Origin: Paracoccus solventivorans
GTDB lineage: Bacteria; Pseudomonadota; Alphaproteobacteria; Rhodobacterales; Rhodobacteraceae
NCBI RefSeq assembly: GCF_900142875.1
Contig: NZ_FRCK01000005.1
Span: 1 to 64,000 of the forward strand
Direction: 5' to 3'
Length of the DNA stretch: 64,000 nucleotides
Translations under genes and position numbers: made by a program
The notes under the pieces: generated by a model
What the model was told of the DNA's origin: nothing
Seen by the model: only the letters and a program-made list of their open reading frames with translations
Databases searched by the model: none
Shown: piece by piece, positions 7,844 through 16,324 of the stretch
Numbering within the stretch: position 1 is the stretch's first letter
How the letters are laid out: every line of letters starts with the position of its first letter

Positions 7844-8206
7844 TCAGCTGTTGGCTTCGCGGATCTTGTTGGCGGCGTCCTTGTCGTAGGCGACGTCGGT
7901 GCGGTCGAACAGCTGGTCGAGCTCGCCCGACAGCGTCATCTCGGTCACGATGTCGCAGCCGCCGACGAACTCGCCCTTGACGTAAAGCTGCGGCACGGTC
8001 GGCCAGTCCGAGAAATCCTTGATGCCCTGGCGCATCTCGTCGCTGGCCAGCACGTTCACGTCGCGATAGGCAACGCCCATGTAGTTCAGCACCCCCGCCA
8101 CGCGGCTGGAAAATCCGCATTGCGGGACGTCGCGCGTGCCCTTCATGAACAGCACGACGTCATTGCCGTCGATGAGTTCCTGGATCTCGGTGCGGGTGTC
8201 GGTCAT
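7844..8206 (-). CDS. grxD: Monothiol glutaredoxin (Grx4 type)
   Basis: 120 aa. CGFS active site at residues 30-33, with the cis-proline loop WPTVPQLYV and the glutathione-binding GGCDI motif. CGFS glutaredoxins carry [2Fe-2S] clusters with glutathione and partner BolA proteins in iron sensing and Fe-S delivery. I chose ATG 8206 (MTDTRTEI), which matches the usual family start. An in-frame ATG at 8236, directly after the bolA stop, would add ten residues. It lies just downstream of bolA on the same strand, so the partners are cotranscribed. The stop codon lies at the edge of the duplicated terminator segment. Confidence 0.95.
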   Translation of the reverse strand: MTDTRTEIQELIDGNDVVLFMKGTRDVPQCGFSSRVAGVLNYMGVAYRDVNVLASDEMRQGIKDFSDWPTVPQLYVKGEFVGGCDIVTEMTLSGELDQLFDRTDVAYDKDAANKIREANS

Positions 8207-8236
8207 TTCGGGTGTATCCCCAGAGATTGGTTGCAT

Positions 8237-8479
8237 TCAGTCGGGCACGCGGGTGGTCAGCGCCAGCGCGTGCAGCGCCCCGGCGGGCCCGTCCATCCGG
8301 CCCTGAAGCGCCGCATAGACCATCCGCTGCTGCTGGACCCGGTTCTTGCCGCGGAAACTTTCGTCCACGACCTCGGCGGCATAGTGGTTACCGTCGCCCG
8401 CCAGGTCGGTGATGGTGATGCGGGCGTCGGGAAAAGCCTCGCGGATCAACGCCTCGATCTCAAAGGCTTCAATCGCCAT
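8237..8479 (-). CDS. bolA: BolA family protein (Grx4 partner)
   Basis: 80 aa. The compact BolA fold is recognisable from GDGNHYAAEVVDESFRGK and the RVQQQRMVYAALQGRM helix. The position typical of BolA2/BolA3-like proteins holds a conserved His. Start ATG 8479 follows an excellent GGAGGA site. The grxD gene follows directly; BolA-monothiol glutaredoxin complexes with a shared [2Fe-2S] cluster are well established. Divergently placed to pcm, with 177 bp between for promoters. Confidence 0.93.
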   Translation of the reverse strand: MAIEAFEIEALIREAFPDARITITDLAGDGNHYAAEVVDESFRGKNRVQQQRMVYAALQGRMDGPAGALHALALTTRVPD

Positions 8480-8656
8480 GACGCATCCTCCGTAGCTTGC
8501 CAGTGCCTGACTTAGGACGCGGGCGATGGGGGCGCAAGCCCGGCGGCGGGGAATGCGGGCCTGCTGCGGGGCAAAGGGGCGGGAACATTGGCCGGGCAGG
8601 GCGGTTCGTGCTAGGATCGCGGGCAAAGCGCGGGGAACCACTTGGGGGTGTGCGCC

Positions 8657-9325
8657 ATGCCGGACCGCAGCAGCGACCGCCAGCTTATGGTGGCCAGCCA
8701 GATCGCGCCGCGGGGCGTCGCCGACGCCAGGGTGCTCGACGCCATGCGCAGCGTCCCGCGCGAAGAGTTCGTGCCGCCGGCGCAGCGCGCCGATGCCTAT
8801 GCCGACCACCCGCTGCCGATCGGCTCGGGGCAGACCATCTCGCAGCCCTATATCGTGGCGATGATGCTGGAAGCGGCCGAGATCGCGCCCGAGGACCGCG
8901 TGCTCGAGATCGGCGCCGGCTCGGGCTATGCGGCGGCGGTGGCCAGCCGGCTGGCGGCCAGCGTCTGCGCGGTCGAGCGTATCGGCGATCTGGCCCGGGC
9001 CGCGGCCGGGCGGCTGGCCCGGCTGGGCTACGGCAATGTCGAGGTCCGCCACGACGACGGCACCGGCGGCTGGCCCGGCGGCGGCAGCTTCGACGTGATC
9101 CTGGTCGCCGCCGCGGGCCCCGAGATCCCGGCGCCGCTGCTGGCGCAGCTGGCCCCCGGCGGGCGGCTGGTGATGCCGGTGGGGCCGCGGGGCGAGGCGC
9201 AGCGGCTGACCCGCATCCGCCGCACGCCCGAGGGCGACCGCCACGAGGATCTGGGCGCGGTGGTCTTTGTTCCCCTGATCGGCGCGGCCGGCTATGCTGA
9301 TGATGGCGGGTCCGCGCCCGGCTGA
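8657..9325 (+). CDS. pcm: [20 protein letters not shown] O-methyltransferase
   Basis: 222 aa from ATG 8657, five to eight bases after GGGGG; a TTG at 8642 is a less likely start. Class I SAM-dependent fold: the SAM-binding loop VLEIGAGSGYAAA (about 81-93) and the PCMT signature GSGQTISQPYIVAMM (about 55-69) are clear. It methylates abnormal L-isoaspartyl residues to start their repair in the cytoplasm. In many proteobacteria pcm sits beside surE and tolC; here the partner is a pirin-like gene 39 bp downstream. Confidence 0.93.
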   Translation: MPDRSSDRQLMVASQIAPRGVADARVLDAMRSVPREEFVPPAQRADAYADHPLPIGSGQTISQPYIVAMMLEAAEIAPEDRVLEIGAGSGYAAAVASRLAASVCAVERIGDLARAAAGRLARLGYGNVEVRHDDGTGGWPGGGSFDVILVAAAGPEIPAPLLAQLAPGGRLVMPVGPRGEAQRLTRIRRTPEGDRHEDLGAVVFVPLIGAAGYADDGGSAPG

Positions 9326-9364
9326 CCGCTTCCGCCCGCTGTTGTTCCTTGCAGGAGACCCGAG

Positions 9365-10312
9365 ATGAGCTGGATGCCCGACCTGGAACCCGTCTGCCCC
9401 GATGCCGGGGCGCTGGACGACATCGAGCTGCTGATCGTGCCGCGCGCCCGGGACATCGGTGGTTTCGAGGTGCGCCGTGCGCTGCCCGCGCCCCGGCGGC
9501 AGATGGTCGGCCCGTTCATCTTCTTCGACCAGATGGGCCCGGCCGAGTTCATCCACGGCGGCGGCATCGACGTGCGCCCGCACCCGCATATCGGGCTGGC
9601 GACGCTGACCTATCTGTTCCGCGGCGCCTTCCAGCACCGCGACAGCCTGGGTTCGGACCAGATGATCCAGCCCGGCGCGGTCAACTGGATGGTGGCGGGC
9701 AACGGCGTCACCCATTCCGAACGCACCGACGCCGCCACCCGCGCCGCGCCGCACACGCTGTTCGGCATCCAGACCTGGGTGGCGCTGCCCGAGGCGCAGG
9801 AGGACGCGCCGGGCAGCTTCGAGCACCACGGCGCGGATGCGCTGCCGGTGCTGGAGGCCGAGGGCAAGCAGCTGCGGCTGATCGCCGGGCGCGGCTGGGG
9901 GGCGCGGGCGCCGGTGACCGTGCACAGCGACCTGTTCTATGCCGATGCGGTGCTGGCCCCCGGCGCCCGCCTGCCGCTGCCGCTCGACCACGAGGACCGC
10001 GGGCTATACGTCACCGAGGGCTCGGTGTTGGTGGCGGGCGAGGAGTTTCCCGCCGGCCGCATGATGGTGTTCCGCCCCGGCGACGAGATCACCGTGACGG
10101 CGGGCGAGCAGGGTGCGCGGTTCGTGGCACTGGGCGGCGAGACGCTGAACGGGCCGCGCTACATCATGTGGAACTTCGTCGCCTCGTCCCGCGAACGGCT
10201 GGAGGCGGCGCGCGAGGCGTGGAAGGCGGGCGATTTCGAGCACGGCCGTTTCCGGCTGCCGCCGGGCGATGATGCGGAGTTCGTGCCCTATCCGGGCGGG
10301 CCGGGGCGCTGA
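9365..10312 (+). CDS. Pirin family protein
   Basis: 315 aa bicupin. The N-terminal cupin keeps the metal ligands of pirins (VRPHPHIGLATLTY and HSERTD), and the C-terminal cupin follows with RYIMWNFVASS near the end. Bacterial pirins bind iron, and some act as quercetin 2,3-dioxygenase; the physiological substrate here cannot be read from sequence. Start ATG follows GCAGGAGACCC. It probably forms a two-gene unit with pcm, closed by a palindromic repeat before the convergent J-domain gene. Confidence 0.9.
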   Translation: MSWMPDLEPVCPDAGALDDIELLIVPRARDIGGFEVRRALPAPRRQMVGPFIFFDQMGPAEFIHGGGIDVRPHPHIGLATLTYLFRGAFQHRDSLGSDQMIQPGAVNWMVAGNGVTHSERTDAATRAAPHTLFGIQTWVALPEAQEDAPGSFEHHGADALPVLEAEGKQLRLIAGRGWGARAPVTVHSDLFYADAVLAPGARLPLPLDHEDRGLYVTEGSVLVAGEEFPAGRMMVFRPGDEITVTAGEQGARFVALGGETLNGPRYIMWNFVASSRERLEAAREAWKAGDFEHGRFRLPPGDDAEFVPYPGGPGR

Positions 10313-10321
10313 TCGCGGCGG

Positions 10322-10404
10322 CTGGGGGCTTTGCCCCCGGCCCGTGCCGGGCCTCCCCCAGGATATTTGCGGCACGGTGAAAGGGCGCCGGGCGCCCCCG
10401 GGCG
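10322..10404 (+). repeat. Intergenic palindrome, GGGATATTT family (short form)
   Basis: GGGGGCTTTGCCCCC, GGCCCGTGCCGGGCC and CCCCCAGGATATTTGC follow one another, then AAAGGGCGCCGGGCGCCC. The run is a string of small hairpins between the convergent pirin and J-domain genes. The middle part is nearly identical to the copies at 12484 and 58516. Confidence 0.8.
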
Positions 10405-10405
10405 G

Positions 10406-11032
10406 TCAGTCCTTGAAGCTGCGGCTGTCCTTGATCTGGTCCCAGGCCCAGACGACCTCTTGCAGCCGATCCTCGTCCGAGCGGTCGCCGCCGTTCATGT
10501 CGGGATGAAGATCCTTGACCAGGGACTTGTATTGCTTGCGGATTTCCACCTTGGTCCAGGTGTCCTTGGCGTCGAGGATCTCGAGCGCGCGGCGCTCGGT
10601 CGGGGGCAGCTTGCGGGCGGTGCGCAGCCGCTGTTCGGGGTTGGTGCCGTTGGCGCCCAGGATTTCCAGCGGGTCGCTGATCCCGTGCCGCGCCCAGGCC
10701 TGTTCCTGCGCCGCCCGGCCAAAGGGGCGGGTCGGGCGTTCCCACACCGTGGCGTTGTCCAGAAACTCCTGGAACTCGGCCTCGGACTGGCCCTGGAAGT
10801 AATTCCAGTTGGTGTTGTACTCGCGCACATGCTCCTTGCAGAACCAGTAATAGTCGTCGAGCTGCTTGGGCGATTTGGGCGCGCGGTATTGGCCCGGCTG
10901 CGTGCAGCCCGACTTGTCGCACTGGCGAGTCGACGTCTCGAAGGCGCCCGACATGCCGCGGCGCCCCCTGGACCGCCGCTTCTTGTCCGAGGCGGCGGAG
11001 ATATCGAAATCGAACGGGTCGCTGGTAGTCAT
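10406..11032 (-). CDS. J-domain (DnaJ) protein
   Basis: 208 aa from ATG 11032 (upstream AAGAAGG). The N-terminal half is basic and then contains two cysteine pairs (CDKSGCTQPG and YWFCKEH). The J domain is at the C-terminus (about 140-208), with the HPD motif in KDLHPDMNGGDRS that stimulates Hsp70 ATPase. This C-terminal J-domain layout is the common small DnaJ-like protein of Rhodobacterales, not DnaJ itself (no G/F or zinc-finger region). It is divergent from the second BolA gene over 73 bp, an interesting pairing because J-proteins and BolA proteins both serve Fe-S and redox maintenance. Confidence 0.87.
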   Translation of the reverse strand: MTTSDPFDFDISAASDKKRRSRGRRGMSGAFETSTRQCDKSGCTQPGQYRAPKSPKQLDDYYWFCKEHVREYNTNWNYFQGQSEAEFQEFLDNATVWERPTRPFGRAAQEQAWARHGISDPLEILGANGTNPEQRLRTARKLPPTERRALEILDAKDTWTKVEIRKQYKSLVKDLHPDMNGGDRSDEDRLQEVVWAWDQIKDSRSFKD

Positions 11033-11105
11033 GCAAGGCCTTCTTTTCGACTCGGGACCGGAAGTGTAGGGGTTTTGCACCGCTTGGGAAGGGGTGAAGG
11101 GTATC

Positions 11106-11366
11106 ATGCAGCGATCTATCGCCGAGGAAATGAACAAAAGACTGGCGGAACTGTCGCCGACCGCGCTGGAGGTGATCGACGAAAGCGAGCTGCACCGCGG
11201 CCACGCCGGCTGGCGCGAGGGCGGGCAGACGCATTTCCGCATCCGCATGGCCGCCCCGGTCTTTGCCGGGCTGAACCGGGTCGAGCGGCACCGGCTGGTC
11301 AACCGCACGCTGGGCGATATCGTGCCGCGCATCCACGCGCTGGCGCTGGAACTGTCGGAACCGTAA
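11106..11366 (+). CDS. BolA family transcriptional regulator/Fe-S protein (second copy)
   Basis: 86 aa from ATG 11106, preceded by GAAGG; a GTG at 11094 is an alternative. BolA fold residues: SELHRGHAGWREGGQTHFRI and the RVERHRLVNRTLG helix, including the HAGW motif of BolA1-like proteins. It differs clearly from the grxD-linked BolA at 8237. BolA1-type proteins have a CtrA/morphology or Fe-S role depending on the species. Divergent from the J-domain gene. Confidence 0.9.
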   Translation: MQRSIAEEMNKRLAELSPTALEVIDESELHRGHAGWREGGQTHFRIRMAAPVFAGLNRVERHRLVNRTLGDIVPRIHALALELSEP

Positions 11367-11507
11367 GCGCCGATGTGGGCGCGCGGGCGCCCGGGTTCAA
11401 CCCCGCGGTGCGCCGGCGCAGCCGCCGTTAGCGCACACAGTCTGGACGCCACCCGGGGCGGGGCCTAAGAGCCGGCAGGACGGCTGCTGCAAGCAAGGGA
11501 TCGACCG

Positions 11508-12476
11508 ATGACCGACACCAGGGATTTCAACGACCGCATGCTCTCGCTGGGCCTGGCCCGGGTCAGCGAAGCCGCGGCCCATGCCTCGGCCCGGCTGGTC
11601 GGGCGCGGCGACGAAAAGGCCGCCGACCAGGCGGCGGTGAACGCGATGCGCGACCAGCTGAACATGCTGGACATCAAGGGCACGGTGGTGATCGGCGAGG
11701 GCGAGCGCGACGAGGCGCCGATGCTGTTCATCGGCGAAGAGGTCGGCACCGGCAACGGCCCCGAGGTGGATATCGCGCTGGACCCGCTGGAAGGCACCAC
11801 CCTGACCGCCAAGGACATGCCGAACGCGCTGACCGTGATCGCCATGGCCCCGCGCGGCACGCTGCTGCACGCGCCCGACGTCTATATGGACAAGCTGGCG
11901 GTGGGGCCGGGCTATCCCAAGGACGTGGTCAGCCTGGAGATGTCGCCGCGCGAACGGGTGCTGGCGCTGGCCGCCGCCGGTGGCGTCAAGCCCTACGACA
12001 TCACCGTCTGCATCCTCGAACGCCCCCGCCACGAAGAGATGATCGCCGAGGTGCGTTCCACTGGCGCCGCGATCCGGCTGATCACCGATGGCGACGTGGC
12101 CGGCGTGATCCATGTCGCCGAATCGGACAAGACCGGCATCGACATGTACATGGGTTCCGGCGGCGCCCCCGAGGGCGTACTGGCGGCATCCGCGCTGAAA
12201 TGCATGGGCGGGCAGATGTGGGGGCGGCTGCTGTTCCGCAACGACGACGAACGCGGCCGCGCTGCCAAGGCCGGGATCACCGACCTGAACCGCATCTATA
12301 CCCGCGACGAGATGGTCACCGCCGACGTGATCTTTTCGGCGACCGGCGTCACCAACGGCTCGATCGTCAAGGGCCTGCGGCGCGAGCCGCATTTCGTTGA
12401 AACCGAAACCATCCTGATGCGCTCCAAGACCGGCTCGGTCCGGCGGATGATCTATCGCAACCCGGTTCGGGCATAA
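11508..12476 (+). CDS. glpX: Class II fructose-1,6-bisphosphatase
   Basis: 322 aa. GlpX-type Li+-sensitive phosphatase: metal and substrate motifs IGEGERDEAPML (about 52-63) and DPLEGTT (about 85-91) are intact, as is GSGGAPEGVLAA (about 210). It dephosphorylates fructose 1,6-bisphosphate in gluconeogenesis, and in some autotrophs also sedoheptulose bisphosphate. Start ATG follows CAAGGGA. It is followed by a palindromic repeat and a strong terminator before recJ, so it is probably monocistronic. The adjacent homoserine dehydrogenase/recJ order of Rhodobacter is partly conserved (recJ is next). Confidence 0.95.
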   Translation: MTDTRDFNDRMLSLGLARVSEAAAHASARLVGRGDEKAADQAAVNAMRDQLNMLDIKGTVVIGEGERDEAPMLFIGEEVGTGNGPEVDIALDPLEGTTLTAKDMPNALTVIAMAPRGTLLHAPDVYMDKLAVGPGYPKDVVSLEMSPRERVLALAAAGGVKPYDITVCILERPRHEEMIAEVRSTGAAIRLITDGDVAGVIHVAESDKTGIDMYMGSGGAPEGVLAASALKCMGGQMWGRLLFRNDDERGRAAKAGITDLNRIYTRDEMVTADVIFSATGVTNGSIVKGLRREPHFVETETILMRSKTGSVRRMIYRNPVRA

Positions 12477-12483
12477 GGGCAGG

Positions 12484-12553
12484 GAGGCGCTGCCCCCGTC
12501 CCGTGCCGGGACTCCCCCGGGATATTTTTCCACCAAAGATATTTTCCACCAAG
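12484..12553 (+). repeat. Intergenic palindrome, GGGATATTT family (short form)
   Basis: Consists of GGCGCTGCCCCC, GTCCCGTGCCGGGAC and TCCCCCGGGATATTTTTCC, then an echo AAAGATATTTTCCACC. Located between glpX and its terminator. GTCCCGTGCCGGGAC is identical to the copy at 58516. Confidence 0.82.
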
Positions 12554-12557
12554 GAGG

Positions 12558-12585
12558 GGCCGTCCGCCGCGCGGGCGGCCTTTTC
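12558..12585 (+). terminator. Rho-independent terminator after glpX
   Basis: The stem GGCCGTCCGC-CGC-GCGGGCGGCC is followed by TTTT. It lies downstream of glpX and 40 bases before the recJ start. Confidence 0.8.
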
Positions 12586-12625
12586 GCATCTTGCCCTTGC
12601 GGCGGGCTGTGGCGACAAGGCGCCC

Positions 12626-14389
12626 ATGTCTGCTTTCCTGAACGTCGAATCCTCGCTGACCGGCCGCCGCTGGGCCGGTCCCGATCCCATGGAAGAGCGG
12701 TTGGCCGAGGGGCTGGCGCAGGCCGCGCTGCTGCCCCTGCCGGTGGCGCGGGTGCTGGCCGCGCGCGGCGTGGCTGCCGAAGAGGCCGCCGGTCACCTGG
12801 AGCCGAAGCTGCGCGACCTGCTGCCCGACCCGCTGCGCCTGCGCGACATGGAGCTTGCGGCCGAGCGGCTGGTCGCCGCCGTGGTGGCGGGCGAGCGGAT
12901 TGCGGTGTTCGCCGATTACGACGTGGACGGCGGCGCCTCGGCGGCGCTGCTGCTGGGCTGGCTGCGCGCACAGGGGCGCGAGGCGACGCTGTATATCCCC
13001 GACCGCATCGACGAGGGCTACGGCCCCAACCCCGCCGCGATCGAGCAGCTTGCGCGCGACCATGCGCTGATCGTCTGCGTCGACTGCGGCACGCTGAGCC
13101 ACGAGGCGCTGGCGGTGGCCGAGGGCCGCGCCGACGTGATCGTGCTGGACCATCACCAGGGCGGCGAGACCTTGCCGCCGGTGCTGGCGGTGGTGAACCC
13201 CAACCGCGCCGATGAGGACGGGGCGCTGGGGCATCTCTGCGCCGCGGGGGTGGTGTTCCTGACGCTGGTGCAGGCCAACCGCGGCCTGCGTGCGCGCGGG
13301 CTGGCCGAGCCGGATCTGATCCGGATGCTGGATCTGGTGGCGCTGGCGACGGTGGCCGACGTGGCGCCGCTGCTGGGGGTGAACCGCGCCTTTGTCCGGC
13401 AGGGGCTGGCGATCATGGCGCGCCGCGCCCGCCCGGGGCTGGTGGCGCTGTCCGACGTGGCGCGGCTCGATTCGGCGCCCTCGGCCTTTCATCTCGGCTT
13501 CCTGCTGGGGCCGCGGATCAACGCCGGCGGCCGCGTCGGCCGCGCCGATCTGGGCGCGCGCTGCCTCTCGGCCACCGACCGCGCCGAGGCCGAGGCGCTG
13601 GCCGCCCAGCTGGATGCGCTGAACCATGAGCGCCGCGAGATCGAGGCGCTGGTCCGCGAATCCGCCTTTGCCCAGGCCGAAGCGCATGGCGACCCGGCGC
13701 TGTCCTGGGCCGCGGGCGAGGGCTGGCACCCCGGTGTCGTCGGCATCGTCGCGGCACGTCTGAAAGAGGCGACCGGCCGGCCGTCGGTGGTGATCGGCGT
13801 CGCGGGCGGCGTGGGCAAGGGCTCGGCCCGCTCGGTCCCCGGCTTCGACATCGGCCGCGCGGTGCAGCGGCTTCAGGCCGAGGGGCTGGTCACCCGCGGC
13901 GGCGGCCACGCCATGGCCGCGGGGCTGACGGTCGAGCCCGCGCAGATCGCCCCCGCCATGGCGCGGCTGTCCGAACTGGCGGCGGCGGCGCTGGCGGGAA
14001 GGGCGGCCGGGGCGCTGCGAATCTCGGGCCTGCTCGACGCGCGCGCCGCCACCCCCGAGATGATCGAGGCGCTGGAGCGCGCCGGTCCCTTCGGCGCTGG
14101 CGCCCCCGCGCCGCGCTTTGCGCTGAGCGACCTGATTCTCGAACAGGTGGACACCATGGGCGAGGGCCACCTGCGCCTGCGCGCCCGCAGCGGGGCCGGG
14201 GCGCTGGATGCGGTCGCCTGGGGTGCGATGCAGGGCGCGCTTGGCCCGGCGCTGCTGCGCGCGCGCGGGCGGCGTTTCCACCTGGCCGGGCGGCTGGAGC
14301 TGTCGCTGTGGGGCGGCCGCCAGCGCGTGCGCCTGCGCCTGGACGACGCCGCCGAGCCCGCGGGCAACGGAACGCCCCGGGCCGATTGA
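12626..14389 (+). CDS. recJ: Single-stranded-DNA-specific 5'-3' exonuclease RecJ
   Basis: 587 aa from ATG 12626. DHH-family metal motifs are present: FADYDVDGGASAALL (motif I, about 93), VDCGTLSHEAL (motif II region) and LDHHQGGE (DHH motif, about 172). The DHHA1/OB region includes GPRINAGGRVGRADLG and GGGHAMAAG. RecJ degrades ssDNA 5' to 3' in RecF-pathway recombination, mismatch repair and base excision. In motif I the usual DADG is DVDG, as is normal in RecJ. It is separated from glpX by a terminator, so it should have its own promoter, and tRNA-Glu lies about 100 bp downstream. Confidence 0.95.
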   Translation: MSAFLNVESSLTGRRWAGPDPMEERLAEGLAQAALLPLPVARVLAARGVAAEEAAGHLEPKLRDLLPDPLRLRDMELAAERLVAAVVAGERIAVFADYDVDGGASAALLLGWLRAQGREATLYIPDRIDEGYGPNPAAIEQLARDHALIVCVDCGTLSHEALAVAEGRADVIVLDHHQGGETLPPVLAVVNPNRADEDGALGHLCAAGVVFLTLVQANRGLRARGLAEPDLIRMLDLVALATVADVAPLLGVNRAFVRQGLAIMARRARPGLVALSDVARLDSAPSAFHLGFLLGPRINAGGRVGRADLGARCLSATDRAEAEALAAQLDALNHERREIEALVRESAFAQAEAHGDPALSWAAGEGWHPGVVGIVAARLKEATGRPSVVIGVAGGVGKGSARSVPGFDIGRAVQRLQAEGLVTRGGGHAMAAGLTVEPAQIAPAMARLSELAAAALAGRAAGALRISGLLDARAATPEMIEALERAGPFGAGAPAPRFALSDLILEQVDTMGEGHLRLRARSGAGALDAVAWGAMQGALGPALLRARGRRFHLAGRLELSLWGGRQRVRLRLDDAAEPAGNGTPRAD

Positions 14390-14486
14390 AGAAATCGCGC
14401 GCGCCGAAATTTTCTGCTTGCGGTCCCCGCGCGCATTGCCTAGATACCGCTCCACGCCACGCAGCAACGCTGCAAGCGCAAAAGGT

Positions 14487-14561
14487 GGCCCGTTCGTCTA
14501 TCGGTTAGGACGCCAGGTTTTCAACCTGGAAAGAGGGGTTCGACTCCCCTACGGGCTGCCA
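14487..14561 (+). tRNA. tRNA-Glu (anticodon UUC)
   Basis: 75 nt with encoded CCA. Acceptor GGCCCGT pairs with ACGGGCT (first pair G-U, usual in alphaproteobacterial tRNA-Glu). The anticodon stem-loop CCAGG-TTTTCAA-CCTGG gives TTC, and the T arm GGGGTTCGACTCCCC is canonical. It is directly followed by the integrase remnant, so it is a candidate old attachment site. Confidence 0.97.
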
Positions 14562-14658
14562 ATTTTCCGCCTAGACGGCTGATCTTGCTAGAGATTATTG
14601 CCAGCATGGCGTACCCGTGGGGATGCGGGTAGCCATAACTCGTACTGGGCCTACTTCG

Positions 14659-15799
14659 TCATCTAGGCGAGTTTCCTGTAAGCAACTGCATGGCGCGGTC
14701 TGCTAGACCGGCCCGGCGCATCTTTTCCGTGTATCGCTCAACTTCTGCAAGTGTCTTGTGCCTACACCACGTTCCGATGGTCCGCGGAGTCCGTCCCGAA
14801 CACCGCAATGTTGAACGTGGTGCTGCATTGCATGAGGGATGCGGTACCTACGATATAGCGGTCCACGTCCGCGGTCAGCGTGTCTGCGCCGTCTTTGCGA
14901 GGTACGTTGTTGCGCGGGCGGTGGCTGCGTGCGCTCGGATTGTGCTGTCGTCGCCGTCGTCGTCCACGATGATCGAGGCCACCAAGAATGTCTGCCCGCC
15001 CTTGAGCCGGTCCAGTGCCTCCTTGATGGTCTCCCGATCGTCCTCCCACGCCTCCGCATAGCCTGGCATGGGGTTGGCTCATGGCACATATGCGATTCCC
15101 CCCGTCTTGGACTGCTGGAATGTCAGGATGCCGTTCGGTCCCACATTGCGCGGCCCGAGGGTCACGGCGTCATTCGTGCGCGCCGCCGTCCAGTATAGCA
15201 GCTCGAACGCTGCCCGCTGCACGGTGCCGATCTTCCAATGCGCGCGAACATCGCGATATCGTCGCTGTCCCATGCCGCGAATCCCTCAACCTTCACCTCG
15301 CGGCGCTTGACCTCAAGCGCGGGGTTGGGCGTCACGCGAGCATGGCTCATCAGCGCGTGCCGAGCCGTCAGCCGGTCGTTCGCAGGGTTGACCTCGGTCC
15401 ACTCGCGCACGATCACCGGCGGCTGCCTTCCCGGTGGTGTCCAGCTTGGCGCACAGGCGCTTCTTGCTCGCCAAGGCCACCAGCCGGGACGCGGCCTTCT
15501 CTGCATCTTTGATGATCGAGGCCACGTGATACTTGTACGCAGCTGGGATCACACGCTCGTACGCCGGGAAGCTCCCGTCGATGCAGCGGGATCGGATCAA
15601 CCACGTCCCGGAGGGTAAGGCGCAAGAGACATGCCGCGGCACGGATATCCACGACGGGACTGCGGGGAGTCTCCGAAGTTCTAAGGGAGAACTCACGGGG
15701 AACAGGCGTTGCCGGAATCTCGCCACGGATCGATGCGTGTTCCTGCTTCGCCCTGCGAAAGGGGCCCTCGGCGGGTTGGGGCTTATTTGGTGGCGACAT
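14659..15799 (-). pseudogene. Frameshifted phage-type tyrosine recombinase (integrase)
   Basis: Pieces of one integrase lie in order on the minus strand in different frames. The start at 15799 is MSPPNKPQPAEGPFRR after an AGGGGG site. Then come SFPAYERVIPAAYKYHVASI (about 15590-15500), RHALMSHARVTPNP and VEGFAAWDSDDIAMFARIG (about 15370-15240), and LLYWTAARTNDAVTL with QQSKTGGIAYVP (about 15210-15085, catalytic box I Arg present). These are followed by WEDDRETIKEALDRLKGG (about 15050) and finally HKTLAEVERYTEKMRRAG, ending at 14659 with the catalytic Tyr in VERY. At least four frame changes are needed to join them, so no active recombinase can be made. It lies between tRNA-Glu and tRNA-Ser. 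Confidence 0.9.
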
Positions 15800-15847
15800 G
15801 CAATTCCCCCTTGTTTCCCGCCGCCTCGTGCTGCTAGACCCCGCCGC

Positions 15848-15937
15848 GGAGACGTGGCCGAGTGGTCGAAGGCACACCCCTGCTAAGGGTGCAGGCGGGA
15901 AACCGCCTCGAGGGTTCGAATCCCTTCGTCTCCGCCA
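15848..15937 (+). tRNA. tRNA-Ser (anticodon GCU)
   Basis: 90 nt with encoded CCA. Acceptor GGAGACG pairs with CGTCTCC. The anticodon loop CTGCTAA in the stem CACCC/GGGTG gives GCT, reading AGC/AGU. There is a long variable arm and T arm GGGTTCGAATCCC. The start of the degraded integrase lies 48 bp upstream, on the other strand. Confidence 0.97.
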
Positions 15938-15959
15938 CATTCAGTTGCCGAAGCCGTCC

Positions 15960-15985
15960 AAGGACCCCGATTGGGCCTTTTTTCT
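15960..15985 (+). terminator. Probable terminator after tRNA-Ser(GCU)
   Basis: The imperfect stem AAGGACCC-CGATT-GGGCCTT (one mismatch) runs into a long T-rich tract TTTTCTTTTTG. This fits rho-independent termination of the tRNA transcript. Confidence 0.6.
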
Positions 15986-16324
15986 TTTTGTTTCAAAGGG
16001 CGTTGGCAGGTCCATCCGCCCTTCGGAGACTGGGCGCTTGGCGCGGAATGGGGCTCCGAATGGCCTGTGTCTCTCTTCGAACGCCCCTCGATGGTCACGG
16101 GACGGCGTAAGACATCCTCGCATTTCCAATAGGTTGCCGCGTTCATGGGGTCGTCCCGTTCGCGAGATAATCCGGTGGCGGAGACTGATACAAAAGCGCA
16201 GGACGGTCGGGAGGACGGCTCGGTGGCGGCCGATCACTAGGTCCGGCGGAAGCGTCCGTAGCGAGCCAAGACCCTGCCGGAAGTCTCTTATAACAAATGG
16301 ACTTCGTGCTCATATCCTGGCGAA
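15986..16324. other. Gene-poor remnant DNA
   Basis: No open frame here resembles a protein I recognise, and both strands have scattered stops. Base composition is slightly less GC-rich than the neighbouring core genes. Given the degraded integrase on one side and a truncated gene on the other, this is probably decayed mobile-element DNA. Confidence 0.5.

Larger units (their letters stand above)
7460..7847. repeat. Tandem duplication of a gene-end/terminator segment (~185 bp x 2)
   Basis: Copy 1 (7460-7647) covers the last ~75 bases of the holin-like gene, the terminator and sequence ending GGCGCTCAGC. Copy 2 (7669-7847) repeats the same order with point changes and small indels, and ends exactly at the grxD stop codon. 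Shared landmarks are GGGAAGARCAGTGG, GCGCCGCCCGGGCGG, AACGAAAAAGGGCCGCGG and GGGGCGCTGGTCCCGGAC. Copy 2 no longer encodes a usable protein end. The ancestral arrangement was evidently holin gene-terminator-grxD. Confidence 0.92.
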
